From Echinostoma caproni (taxonomy: Eukaryota > Platyhelminthes > Trematoda > Plagiorchiida > Echinostomatidae): DNA of 64,000 nt. Both the position numbers and the translations under genes were made by a program. The stretch is from contig UZAN01039552.1 of NCBI GenBank assembly GCA_900618425.1, forward strand, positions 17,896 to 81,895, in the 5' to 3' direction. Below are positions 1 through 10,539 of the stretch, in pieces. Positions within the stretch are counted from its first letter, which is position 1. Each line of letters opens with the position of its first letter. Below the pieces are notes generated by a model. It was not told the origin of the DNA and ran no database searches. It saw only the letters and a list, made by a program, of their open reading frames with translations.

Positions 1-2490
1 ACTACATAATATATTCTCCTCTGCACGTCAAAAACATTACCTTACTACTGTAATTTCATGAATGTACTGTGTGTGACATTGTCAATCGTGTTCCGAACCC
101 ATGTGTAAACACCCTATGGGATTTGAAAAAGCGAAGTCTTTGTAAGTTATATCCCATAATAAAAATTTGAATTTGAATTTGAATTTGTTGTCTATGAGCA
201 AAACTAGAGCATAATCTTTTCAAATTCAGAAATATTGTATCAATTTTAACCTTCCATATCGACATCCATGTGTGACAAATAACAATGAAAAGCATGTGTT
301 TGGGTAACATAAGTGCACTATTTATAAATCGAATTATCAGTTTCTCTTATATAACCAATGAAGTAAAAAATCACTGCCAGTTAATCTACTCATTTTCGTT
401 GTGTTTAGCGCTCAGTGTTTTCGGTTAGTAAGGTGGATAAACTTCGGATTGGCTTACGGGTAGATATTTATTGTAAGTTAAATCGAGCATTACGTCTAAT
501 CAAAACCGTGTCGTGTGATAGACCAATTAATTGCAACTTAACATATAGACGAAGCCAGTCAAAGGTGATTGAGTTCATCCCAAAGCTGGTCATTCGGCTA
601 TGCAGTTCTAGTTCATCTGAGGATTTCTGTTTTGAATTTACCGATTGCATTTGTCGAATGGAAGACGGACGCAACGTACAAACAACAAGAGTTGTGTCCA
701 AATTCTCTTTCGTTCCGGTTCCTACCGGACAATGGCGTCGTTCGCGATGGCGAACAATTTGACCCGTCCGTTTCTGCACGGCACAAAATGACTGCAATTA
801 CGATCCTCCAGTGAATGACAACTTAGTGGCTCTCTGTTGACAGATAAAAAACGCAAGCTCAGCCTCTATCTAACCACGCATTGCTAATTTGACATTTTAT
901 GCACTGAAAGTTAGATAGTCAATCAAACATCCTGTTGCTTTAATTAACGGAAAATGATGAGTAACTGAAAACCATTTGTGGTCACGTTCAGTTCCAACAA
1001 AGAACGGAACTGGTCCAGTTTGCAGTGTGATGTATTGGGGTGATATAAATGAGAAAAACAATGCTTAATGTTCCTGTTGTATACGATGTAAACTAAACCA
1101 AAGCAAGTATATTTAATTTAGGGTACCAACGGTTGTTTTGAGAATTCCATCTACAGTGCTTTGATACTTTTGCGACTGGTTTATGCTAAGAGCAAGAGAT
1201 ATGTACTAAAAAAGCGTACAAAAACAGTTATTACTCCCTGAGTGAAACTGAATGCCTTCATAGCCAAATTATAACGGATTGTCCAACCGACACCAAGGAT
1301 GGCAATAATGGGGCACACAATTTCGACAGTAAGACCAAAATTACAGACTCCTCACACAAATGATTTAAACAAAAATTACAATCGGTTTTCCCTATGAAAC
1401 AAAATACCATCGACCGATTAAAAACACTGTTTCCATGTTTGTCAATTCTGCCCTCATCCAAACGATTTGTTCAATAAGCTCTAGGTTTTAAGTCACACAG
1501 AAATTTTGGTTTATTGCACCCATGGGTGTAATATTTGAGCCACGACCACACTGCACTAAAGTGACATTAATAATGCACACACGCGTGATTACGCTAACCA
1601 TTGCGACAGAAGGACCACCATTCTAGTGCTATCCAAAGTTTTGGCGGATAAGCTCACTTTGACTGGGCGTAATCGCATGGACTAGGATACCATACAGGAC
1701 TTGCAAGTGTATTAGTTCTTGCACACACATGCTCGTTAAGGATCAATTGGGGGCAGACGTTGATAATAAAAATTTGATTAATGAGAATGTACGGTCTCAG
1801 TTCGAATTGAATTTTCACTCCGCTTGCACGCTTTCATTTACTGGGAAGCAACTTCGAGAGTCAATGTGTACGCGTGTTAATACAGTGGTGATAAACGATT
1901 TAAGTGGAAGCCAATGGGAGAGAAATCGGACACACTGAGGATGTAAATCCAAAGTGGTCACAGAGAATACCATGCCATCAGATCTGAAATTGGAACAGAT
2001 GTCGTCAAAGAAATGCTGCGCTGTGCTCACAGTATTAGATCTGTATGAAAATGTTTGGATTAGCCACAACGAGAGAAAAGCAAAAAAACAATTTTCGATT
2101 GAAGACGTTTTGACCATCTTGGAGGGCCTTTTCAAGTCAATTAACAATCGAATATTAGACAAAAACTGTGAGAGAAACCGTATCAAATGGAGGTACTTTG
2201 ATTGGTCTAGGGGAGATAAAATTGAGTTGGTGTGTGTCTACATATGTGTGGTAATGAATAAAAGCATGAAAGTTGTGAATGAAATAAGAAGTCACTGAGC
2301 TAAGGATGACGTCATAGGAGGTGGAAAATTGGTCAGAAAACTGTTTTTTGGTGTGGCGAGATTTAAAGTTGTGTGTCGATATGCATGCGTGTGTGTCTGA
2401 GCGGTTGGTGGTCCAAGTGGCATCAAGTCAGGGAATTTGATAATTGGGTCATCGTTCGATGGATTGATGTAAGGCGGATCGCTGTTGATG
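1..2490. other. Non-coding stretch
   Basis: I see no recognisable gene. Short overlapping open frames lie on both strands at about 415-800 and 1730-2300; none resembles a protein family I know, and their presence on both strands suggests a stop-poor stretch rather than an exon. The only clear structure is the TTGAAT microsatellite listed separately. Confidence 0.5.
165..187. repeat. Hexanucleotide microsatellite, (ATTTGA) about 4 copies
   Basis: The unit ATTTGA is repeated almost four times without interruption. It is a simple-sequence repeat in AT-rich DNA, with nothing to suggest a function. Confidence 0.9.
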
Positions 2491-2517
2491 AACAGTGACC
2501 CAATAATTAATCATTCT

Positions 2518-2810
2518 CTATATGACCTGAAACCTTGTTTCAGAGTAATTGGTTTTTCGAATTCCATAGTGTCCCTCAGAAATGAAATGCAGAACGATAG
2601 CGGAGTTCCTCTCAGAGGTCCTAAGCTCTGATATATTTCTTGGAGCGTGTTTGGATTTCCTGTCATGTTTGGCTACTCGCTTCTTTAGTTGTCGATTGAG
2701 TACGTGGCTGTACACTGTTTACATTTAACCTTCAGTTGATCAGCTTTTGGTCATTTATCCTTGAGTTGCCTCAAGAGTGAACGAAGGGTGTTGATTGCCA
2801 GAAATGAGAT
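2518..2810 (-). pseudogene. GIY-YIG endonuclease domain of the Penelope-like element, broken
   Basis: In Penelope-like elements a C-terminal GIY-YIG nuclease nicks the target. Here the minus strand shows a pre-nuclease linker with NTLRSLLRQLKDK (about 2795-2757), then VKCKQCTATYSIDN (about 2728-2687), which carries the C-x2-C pair and the position of the Y-V/I-G motif, then RQLKKRVAKHDRK and RNSAIVLHFISEGH in the frame 2715-2518. The R-x-L-x2-R-x3-H spacing and the later S-A-I-x2-H-x5-G-H pattern fit the family. A frameshift falls between the cysteine block and RQLKKR, and the glycine of the second core motif is not conserved. It lies directly downstream of the RT fragment, as expected for one element. 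Confidence 0.7.
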
Positions 2811-2944
2811 CGGTAAATTGAAAATGATTTAATATTCGTTAAATGTTTTCTAATGTATTGCGGCGCTAATGTATGACACTAATGCAATTCAATCGGTCTT
2901 TTCGATTTCCGGTTCTGTAGATCTTTCACGACTATGAGTTTTAT

Positions 2945-3710
2945 GTAGAAAAGTTGACGAATATCCATTATCCATTAAAACTCTTGTGACCAGTTGAAAT
3001 TCTTTGTTCAAACTGATCTAGTTTAGTATGTTTAAGTTTATGGATAAAATAACTCGAGTTTTTAATGTTATATTTATTACATTTTTGGAGTGGCTGTAAA
3101 ATGCTTGTAAGATGTTTCAGGAGGGCATAGTTTGAAGTGTTTGTGTGATCAATTATTGGTCATAACGGAACATTTGCTTTCTCGATCTCAGGTAAGTCAT
3201 AAAATCTCGAAGTATAATTTGTTTCGGGATTCAAATGAAACCATACTGACTAACCCGGCTTCAGTTTCAACTCTCGAAGTAACTTCGTAGTAGTGGTTTG
3301 GGTTTTATTCCTTAGGGCCCGTGCTCACTTTTGAGGAATTTCACATTAAGGTCCCTTTGTTAGCTGACCATGGGCTTTTTCGTCGTAATCCGCTTTGGTC
3401 ATGACAACCACTTAGTTGCTTTTCGTAACCACTATACATTTGTCCTTACAGAGAGACTTAACTGCCAAACGTGCAGCTTTCGTTAGGTTACATATTGCCT
3501 TCCGTTGATTCCGTAGGATACGAGCGACCTGAGGGCAAACGTTTTTGGCCTCTTCCTCTGGTACTTTGGGAAAATGTTCTTCAAGCTCAGGGACTATGTC
3601 AATATGCCTCAGGAGCGGAATACCCATAACGTAACTAAGTCCTTTGTTTAGGACGGGATTCTTGTGTAGTATCAGAACTCAATCGGATAAATTCAGTGGT
3701 GGAACTACAC
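2945..3710 (-). pseudogene. Penelope-like reverse transcriptase, N-terminal and fingers region, broken
   Basis: Intact enzymes of this family copy RNA into DNA at a nicked target. Minus-strand blocks, in order: VLNKGLSYVMG (about 3650-3620), the frame 3627-3412 containing PQVARILRNQRKA and LCKDKCIVVTKSN, VVMTKADYDEKAHGQ (about 3410-3365), RFYDLPEIEKANVPL (about 3210-3165), then PIIDHTNTSNYALLKHL and a lysine-rich continuation to about 2950. The family pattern is a short N-terminal domain, then K-D-K-x-I-V-x-T-K, then Y-x-L-P-K-I-H-K before the palm. Several in-frame stops and shifts are present, including a stop just after NVPL. The catalytic palm is not in this copy, so it is a dead fragment. 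The order and spacing of blocks make chance unlikely. Confidence 0.72.
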
Positions 3711-3850
3711 TGGTGAACTGGGGTCTCTTTGTGGATGCTTTTATATCCCGTTTGACATAAGGATATTCAAATGTCCGTTTTCGGCGTTCTTTTGTAGCGA
3801 GAAATTACCGAGAGAAACGATTTGTTGGTACCTTTTTCATTGTTTCCCAG

Positions 3851-5580
3851 ATTTCGCAATCGAGTGTAACCTTCAGTTGGTTTTCTCTCATTGTGGCTAA
3901 TCCAAACATTCTTGTGGGGGATTTATTAGTAACAGAGAAAACGTTGATCGAGAGTGATAAAATGTGTGCACATGCAGCATTTGGTGTTGGAAAGCAGTCA
4001 CTATTAGTAGAGATAACGTGTGCCATCCTTATATAATGCTAGGGGAACAAGTATGTGCCAAGCATAACTACTCTTTATACAACCAAAGACGACCAATTTG
4101 GTGTTTTAACGTCTGTCACAACATTCTGGTTCTCTAACCGGTCCTCAGAGCAAGAACACAACGGTACCACGTTTGTCCACATAAAACACCAATGTGGAAC
4201 TTTGAAAAAAAACTCTAGATTTCTTATTATAGTGAGTCTCGAGTATGAGAAGGAATGAAAAAATAATACTCTTATTTCACTTCTTTGGAGATACTACTTT
4301 GTTGTGCAATAAATTTCTAGTGATAAGACTGTAACCAATAGTAAATTAATCTCGGTCAATCAGGGTGGCCCATAATCTGCTTCTGAAATCATATCAACAG
4401 ATGAAAGTTACGTAAATCATAATTTCAAAAGATCCAAGAGTTATAGGTGGGGTTTGTATATATCAGTGATCGTTATTATTCGCGCATCGATTATTATCAC
4501 AGACACTGGCGAATAAAAAAGCATCAAAAAGAATAACACGATTCGAAAGTGGGCATAGCCAATGCCTTCCCGTCATTGCTGCACACAACCAATCCACCAG
4601 AAAGACATTTACCAACCGTGATCACCAGTATGCATCTAATCGAATCGATTGACCTAACATATGTCAATCTTGCTTGAACGCGTCACCAAGTAGTCTGGAG
4701 TAGTCCCTTCACCCGAGAAAGATTTGAAGTAAGTTGACTACTGCTAGTTGCGACAATCTTCCCCAAGAATCCCGTGGCTCACGTGCACCCCAATAACGAC
4801 CAGAATGAACCGGAAAACTTGTGGTTGCAACATAATTAAATAATTAAAATATTAAGGTAAAGCGTGTGCACCGCCACAAACCACATCGGTTTGCCGGAAA
4901 TAAAAAAATGTATGATTAAGTAAAACCGAACAAAGCCGTAAGTTCAACTGCCGAACTAATACCAATGAACCGGGATTCGAGTGTCACTGCGAAATTACAG
5001 ATTAATCGTGAAGAAAACGTGATACCTGGTAAATTTAAGAAATCGTCTGCATTTTCGGCAAAATCGATCATATTGAAAACTCTCAGGCCACCCCAAAAGT
5101 AATCTTTTATTTGCTGCAGCATAATCCGTAATAAATTAGGCTCCGAAATTGGTTTTAACTTTTATTTTTCTCCTGGAAACTCAAACAATTTGACATACTT
5201 CATACAGTTAGGAAAGCAAAAAACAATCTTCGTAATTCGGAGTTTACTATTGGACTTTCCCAGAATGAAACATTTCGACACGCACTGTATAAATGAATTA
5301 GATCCATGAACGTATACTTGTTTTACACCAAAATGAAATGAGAACAACGGTTGGTACGACTGACAATTCCCACTGGTACTGTATATTGTTCTATTTACGC
5401 CATATATTTGTGAATATAATCAATGAGTTATTCCGAGTTCAGTTAATGGGTGAGTCGGATAACTGCCTGGGGAACTGCGTAGTATTACTGTTGCAGAAAT
5501 TGGCTGCAATCTTAAGTAATTCGTGGCCCATTCAAGTTAGCTCCAATTCCGTTTCAATTTATATGACACAAAGATAAATC
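3851..5580. other. Non-coding stretch
   Basis: No gene or repeat was recognised. There is a short AT-only run (about 4835-4856) and scattered open frames under 75 codons without family resemblance. Confidence 0.5.
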
Positions 5581-5584
5581 CATC

Positions 5585-5836
5585 TCATATGGTTTCTCCG
5601 ACAGTGCTGATGATAGCAAACACCCTGCGAAAAGCCGTGATGATGTGCAACAATAACTGAAACTGAAAAACTTCGGTTAATGTCGTGCTTGCTAAGAAGA
5701 CCATTCCGGTGCAAAAGACAGCAGCTATTACGGAGGGGGCATGGAGCTTTTGCTCAGAAACGGTGGAAGGAATTTTGTATTGGAACAAGATATCGTAAAT
5801 GATGGAAGAGTTAACTGAAAGGAACTTCAAAACCAT
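5585..5836 (-). CDS. Hydrophobic open frame, possibly an exon of an amino-acid transporter-like protein
   Basis: An 83-codon minus-strand frame with one clear membrane-like segment (residues about 34-50, around APSVIAAVFCTGMVFLA) and a second hydrophobic stretch (about 56-74). The order D-x-L-F ... A-P-x-x-I-A-x-V ... G ... F-L, then a hydrophobic helix, loosely recalls the region after transmembrane segment 8 in cationic amino-acid transporters (SLC7 family), where R-x-K-x-P-x-x-A-T precedes a helix. The charged signature residues are missing, so the resemblance may be chance. The first methionine need not be a real start; an upstream AG at a splice-acceptor-like position would also serve. 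It lies just downstream of another hydrophobic frame on the same strand (6461-6064). I treat it as an unassigned candidate exon. Confidence 0.2.
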   Translation of the reverse strand: MVLKFLSVNSSIIYDILFQYKIPSTVSEQKLHAPSVIAAVFCTGMVFLASTTLTEVFQFQLLLHIITAFRRVFAIISTVGETI

Positions 5837-6063
5837 AACTTGAAACGATAGAAGATGCGATTTTTGAAAATTATTTGTTTGGAAGATATCGGTTTCTTCC
5901 TCAAGTTTTAACTTTAACAGAAAAAATATTTACCTGTGAAGAATTTGATAAAAGAAAGTTTTCAAATTTTCAATGAAAGTGAATCAACGTGGTGTATGAA
6001 TCAAGCGAAATGAAAATCAAAGTATACAAAAATGCTTTAATAAAGATGACAGTGTTCTTATAT

Positions 6064-6461
6064 CTAGGGGTTAATATATTCCTCGTGAAGGTTTTGTTCA
6101 CTGCAGTCAGGAGTCAAATCAAACTGACCCAGCACGAATACTTTTCCGAGCGGAGTCCAATTGCGTTGCACAATGACTGTAAACACAAATAGTAGCAATA
6201 ACCATTGTACTACAATTCCCAAGGTGTCCAACCTTATATGGAAACTCAGCTGGTCAGCAGTTCTTGGATTCACGTCACATGTTATTCTATTCAGCTGTCC
6301 AATATCTACTAATTTGGTCACAACACACAAGAAGAGCATGTAGGCTATTACCATGAGATCCCGGTTAATGCTTTGTGGCGTACAAAACTGGATGAGGGCT
6401 ATCAAAATGTGGAGACGGTATACGACGGACAGAACGCGGGAATTGGGTCCAGTGGGTGTTG
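6064..6461 (-). CDS. Open frame with two membrane-like segments, candidate exon, unassigned
   Basis: The minus strand is open for about 130 codons from 6461 to a TAG at about 6064, with a methionine at 6405. It contains two strongly hydrophobic segments: one around LMVIAYMLFLCVVTKL, the other around LGIVVQWLLLLFVFTVIVQ, separated by a polar loop of about 35 residues. A pyrimidine-rich stretch followed by AG (about 6463-6510 on this strand) could act as a splice acceptor upstream. The composition is coding-like and more GC-rich than its surroundings. I do not recognise the family. An antisense open frame (6353-6583) overlaps part of it, which lowers confidence. It may be a host exon or an old transposon remnant. 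Confidence 0.25.
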
Positions 6462-6469
6462 CTCATTTG

Positions 6470-8780
6470 TTGAGCTGGAGACCTGAAGATCATAAGAAAG
6501 TTCGAGTGGAAAGATGGGAAGCTACCGACCTCCTTTTCTGTATTTATTATCAGTCTTGGGTGACCGAACGCACACAATTATGATATATGATCGAGTCAAT
6601 TGTGCACTCGTTACCCTAGTTCACATTTTTGTCTTTTATTCCTACACGACTGATTCGCTTGTGTGTATAAGCTGCACGTTCATAAAAATACAATACAGAG
6701 TATTGGCTTTCTAGTGGTTTGGGTAAGGATTGTTTTGAACGGTGATCGTAAAATGCTGGGACTGACGTGGGATTTTACCGCACTACTGCCTAGACAATTT
6801 CACAATCACGGCAGTATTTTTAATCAAATAGGAGCTGAGTTGATAAATACTGCGATATACAATGAACACAATGTACTGGTAGTTAATAGTCTACTTTACG
6901 AAGAATTTTATCTTTATACCACTTATCTAGAGGTCACATTGTTTTTGATTTCTAGAGTCACGCTGAATTTGCATCAATTTATCAATCAGCCCTTTGATCT
7001 TCCGCTTCTACCTCCCTGAAAATTGCATCATTGTACATTCATTGTAAAAATTATTATTCATTTATTTATTATAAAAGTAAAGCAAATTCAGAGGCTAAGG
7101 GTGAAAACTGTGCTTTTCACTGATTATCTTATTGTACTGTAACGTCTGCAAGAACCGAAGATTAAATTCCGTTTTAGAAGTCATACATGCGAACCTTCAC
7201 ATGAAACGTATTTCGCGTGAGCCATTTATTTACCGACAGCAAAGAGAAAAGAGTCCAAAGTTAAAACAAAATTCACTTGTTACCCGCTACTTGGTCGTGA
7301 ATACTCGTGCAAGATAGGACGTAGGGGAATTTAGATGAACCTTTATACGAGATGACACTTTTGCTATTCCGAGCGCGTCGAAGGATGGGAAGTAAAACCT
7401 GTCAGTTCTGCGTCAAGTGGATGATATAACTTTGTGCGAATTCTTTCCATATTCAAAATCGGAAGGTTTCTAATTTCCATCGTTTTGAATTTTCTTCCGA
7501 GAAAAACTGTTAGAAAATGAAAGAAATGATCTGTTTCTTTGCACTCTTGATCAAGCGGAGATATTACAACTCCCACTAGTTCGCAACGAAGAGTTTCCAC
7601 ACTCATTGCAGTTCATATTAAGTACCGAGTAACTGGGGAAAGTATGTCAATTAATTTCATTTCCGGTGATTAAAAAATCGACAAGATCAATCTTGTGCGC
7701 AGTCATTAGCGTGATGAGTACTAGGAATACATAGATCCTTTCCAAACGTATTTTGCATCTGCTAAAAATCATCCATTTGTCTTTGTAGCATTCAGAAATC
7801 ACACGGAAAACAAAAGTTATGCGGGTCTTTCACGTGATTTAAAACAAGAAAACGATTATAAGATGACTTCTAGGTTCCATCAGACAAATTGATTTAGAGA
7901 AGATCAGCCGAATAGCACTAACATGGAATGTGAGGGAAAGCTAGAGGGGCGACTATATGTTCGGTGAAAAGGGGATAGTGGCGTATGAGGGTGAGATTTG
8001 TTGTGGTGATAGAGTATTCAAGGCAAACATTTCTTAATCATATTTAGTGTCTCAGTAGACAGTGTGGGAAATGGAATAATCGGTGTTCAAAGAGAACACA
8101 GATGAGGTTCTTTAGCTAAGAGAAAGCGGATTTCAATTATTCGTTATTTCGCAGTTCAACGGGAGATGCTAATTTTTGTTTGAATCGGGTAAGTAGTATT
8201 GGTGGGAGTCTCACCCGTGCGCGTATATCTTCACACGTCGTACAGCTTACAAGTTACAGCTTCGTTCTGGCAGGGAAGTTCTATCTGGGATTTTACTATA
8301 GATTCTATTCGGTGAATTCTGTAGAACGCAGTGTTTTTGGTTGGTAATCAAAATTAAAAAATGTCAATCATGGAATACACGCGTCACACAAAATTCAAAC
8401 CATTTAGATGTTATTTTTGTAAATAAATGGGTTGAGCTAATGCATTTTTACACTTTCAGGTATACGAGACTTGTAATTATCCTAAAGAGCATTCTCAAAT
8501 TTAATGTACATGCATTATCTTTCTATGAGTGGTTTTGTAAGTTATTTTTAATCCATGTTTTATCGTAAGTCGGACTTTTATCTTTCAATGGTTGCTATTA
8601 TTGAGGTCTAATAGAGAGCAGTAACGGCACATGGATGTTGATCAGTGTGTGTGAGAGTGCCGCATACGCATATACATTTCCGATTGAAGCACATCTACGC
8701 GGTTAGGCCTGTTTACAGGATACCACCCTTAATTATTTTATTTCATGTGAGTAATGGCGGATTTGATTAAATTTGAATTG
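6470..8780. other. Non-coding stretch
   Basis: No recognised gene or transposon. Open frames at 6663-7019 (+) and 7364-7606 (-) have no family resemblance. AT-rich low-complexity sequence lies at about 7045-7080. Confidence 0.45.
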
Positions 8781-8784
8781 GGAT

Positions 8785-8993
8785 TTCGTCGTGTATTTAG
8801 CAAATGAAGTGTAACTGAAAAGCTAGGGAGCACTGGACAGCTGTTTCAACCAGCTTTGGTCTCATCAGCGGTGTAAATCCATCGACCCAACTGGGGATCG
8901 AACCCGGGACCAGAGACCCAACCATGTTGAAACAGCTGTCCAATGCTTCCTAGCGTTTTCAGTTCACGCTTCATTTGCTATATACACGACGAA
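8785..8993. mobile_element. Foldback (MITE-like) element with long imperfect terminal inverted repeats
   Basis: The left arm, 8785-8850, begins TTCGTCGTGTATTTAGCAAA. The right arm, 8926-8993, is its reverse complement with a few mismatches and small indels, beginning on the other strand TTCGTCGTGTATATAGCAAA. The arms are about 66-68 bases. Weaker complementarity continues inward (GGTCTC on the left, GAGACC on the right), leaving a loop of about 60 bases. Length, long inverted repeats and lack of coding capacity fit a miniature inverted-repeat or foldback element. I see no clear target-site duplication. Unusually, the loop contains a tRNA-type B-box, listed separately. The superfamily cannot be named from the ends alone. 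Confidence 0.8.
8894..8904 (-). promoter_or_regulatory. Pol III B-box-like sequence inside the foldback loop
   Basis: On the minus strand the loop reads GGTTCGATCCC, flanked by GGTCCCGG upstream and CAG downstream. This is an excellent match to the RNA polymerase III B-box (GGTTCRANNCC) of tRNA genes. I see no clear A-box at the usual distance, so transcription from it is an inference only. Confidence 0.5.
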
Positions 8994-10449
8994 TTATTCC
9001 TTGTTTTACAAATTAATTGGACACCTATTTTGGGGATATGTTTCTTTGGTAATTTTTACTGCTTTCTTCACTCTGTCTCTTTGATTTCGTGCTCCGTTTC
9101 AAAGGATTTTCAATAAATTTGTTAAAAATGCTGCAAGAATTATACTTAGCATACATTGGTGCTTTTATGACTATACTTGGTTCCACCATACAGTATATAT
9201 GGAGTCACAAATTATCAGTTAAAGTTTTCGGGACTGCGGAACTCCAGATGTAGTGGTGAACTTTGAACACATACAGGTTGATTTGTTGTAGAATTTTGTC
9301 GCTTTACTTGGCCGAAGTATTTCACATACCAACTAGATCTTTCCTATTACAAAAATTATATGCAACCTTTATTAATGACTAGGAGCCGAATAAACTGTAC
9401 TAAAAGAAGCAGTTGATTTATCCACCATGCAAATCTCCACTTCAATGTCCTCATGGACTATTGCGCGATGGATTTTAAAAAACGAACTAACCCGCATCAT
9501 GCTCTGCGGTTATGTGAGACCTCTGCTTCATGAACTTGATTCGAAGGTAGTTGACATACGGGTCATTTCTAAACTCCATCTCATTAAGTATTACCAATGG
9601 CAAATGCATAACTCAGCAACAAATCTCAAATGAGCCATAAGAGGCACCCAAAACTTGCAGCAGCCTAGTCGTGAAACGCGAGGTTTGGTCAATGTTACTT
9701 GGTGTAATGTAACAGCGCGATTCCAGAAACCTCCATTTTAAGACAGATATGTAGTTGATATAATCAGAGATTCAAATAGATCATCAATAATTAAGTTTAA
9801 TACAAGCAAATGTCAGTGTGACAATATCATTTACTTTCCTCTTCCCTAGTTAGTTGAAACCGGATGCATTTGTCAAGGGTAAACAAATATCCGGCAGTGG
9901 AATGTGATTAGTCTCCGGCCGGAACACATGGAGTGCACCAGTTGGTGCCTACTTCAATCGCCTGAAATAGGAATCGATAGACGTGTGACCGAGACGATAT
10001 AACCAAAATGACATGCAGCTGATAAAAATGGGCCATTGAAGTTACCTAAATGCTTTTCGTACTGTGTTAGACTGTTTCGCATTGCGCTTTGGTGTTGAAA
10101 TGCGAACGTCGAAGTGTGATTGATCCTGAGTCAGTGTAGTCTAAAGATTCTAGGCAGGTACATTTGATCATTGGTTTCTACAGCCATGTATGATTCATGA
10201 ATACCCCAACTGGATAATGTTTGTTGATCCTAAGCGCAAATCATAGAAATATTCATGATCGCGAGCATCATATCTCCAACTTTATGAAATAACCAGCGGT
10301 TATACGTGTTTCTGTTATTGTTTCAGATAGTGATTCATAATGTTTAGATCAATGAATGAATCGGTGCCATAGTAGTACAGCAGAACAAGACAAAAATAAT
10401 CGTAGAAAACATTATTCAATAGTATATTAGAGTTTAATAAAGTTAATAT
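8994..10449. other. Non-coding stretch
   Basis: No recognised gene or repeat. One 68-codon plus-strand frame at 9427-9633 has no family resemblance. Confidence 0.45.
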
Positions 10450-10512
10450 TGGCAGTGTCAGTCGAGTGGTAAGGTTCATCAAAATTACCACCTTGAGTTT
10501 GAGTCCGCCACC
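10450..10512 (+). mobile_element. tRNA-derived SINE head (copy 3 of the family near 60-61 kb)
   Basis: The sequence contains an A-box-like GTCAGTCGAGTGGTAAGG (10457-10474) and a B-box-like GAGTTTGAGTCC (10495-10506). The middle block, GGTAAGGTTCATCAAAATTA followed by CCACC, aligns well with GGTAACGTCACCAAATTATC followed by ACC in the element at 60.87-61.06 kb, and both continue to CCACCGCC/CATCACCGCC after the B-box. It is too degenerate to be a working tRNA gene. The body after the head is replaced or overrun by a CCG repeat. Confidence 0.5.
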
Positions 10513-10537
10513 GCCGCCGCAGCCGCCGCCACAGCCC
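10505..10537. repeat. (CCG)n-rich microsatellite
   Basis: An interrupted run of CCG/GCC triplets, strikingly GC-rich in an AT-rich region, directly abutting the SINE head. It probably grew out of the CACCGCC end of the SINE. The antisense frame would give a glycine/cysteine run, but nothing supports translation. Confidence 0.85.
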
Positions 10538-10539
10538 AA

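Larger units (their letters stand above)
2500..3850 (-). mobile_element. Degenerate Penelope-like retroelement (copy 1)
   Basis: Reading the minus strand from 3.85 to 2.5 kb in shifting frames gives blocks typical of Penelope-like elements in the right order: an N-terminal segment, the reverse-transcriptase fingers, a linker, then a GIY-YIG endonuclease. Stops and frame changes separate the blocks, so it cannot encode a working enzyme. The central palm, with the catalytic aspartates, is absent: between the last fingers block (about 2950) and the linker before the nuclease (about 2800) there are only about 150 bases. That is an internal deletion. The 5' limit is uncertain; weak N-terminal-like sequence may reach 3850. 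No terminal repeat or target-site duplication was found. Confidence 0.75.

Noticed and set aside
415..797. Coding exon on either strand
   Set aside because: Three overlapping frames on both strands, none with family resemblance; more likely a stop-poor region.
1613..1627. 15-base match to 53082-53096
   Set aside because: A match of this length is expected by chance within 64 kb, and the flanks do not align.
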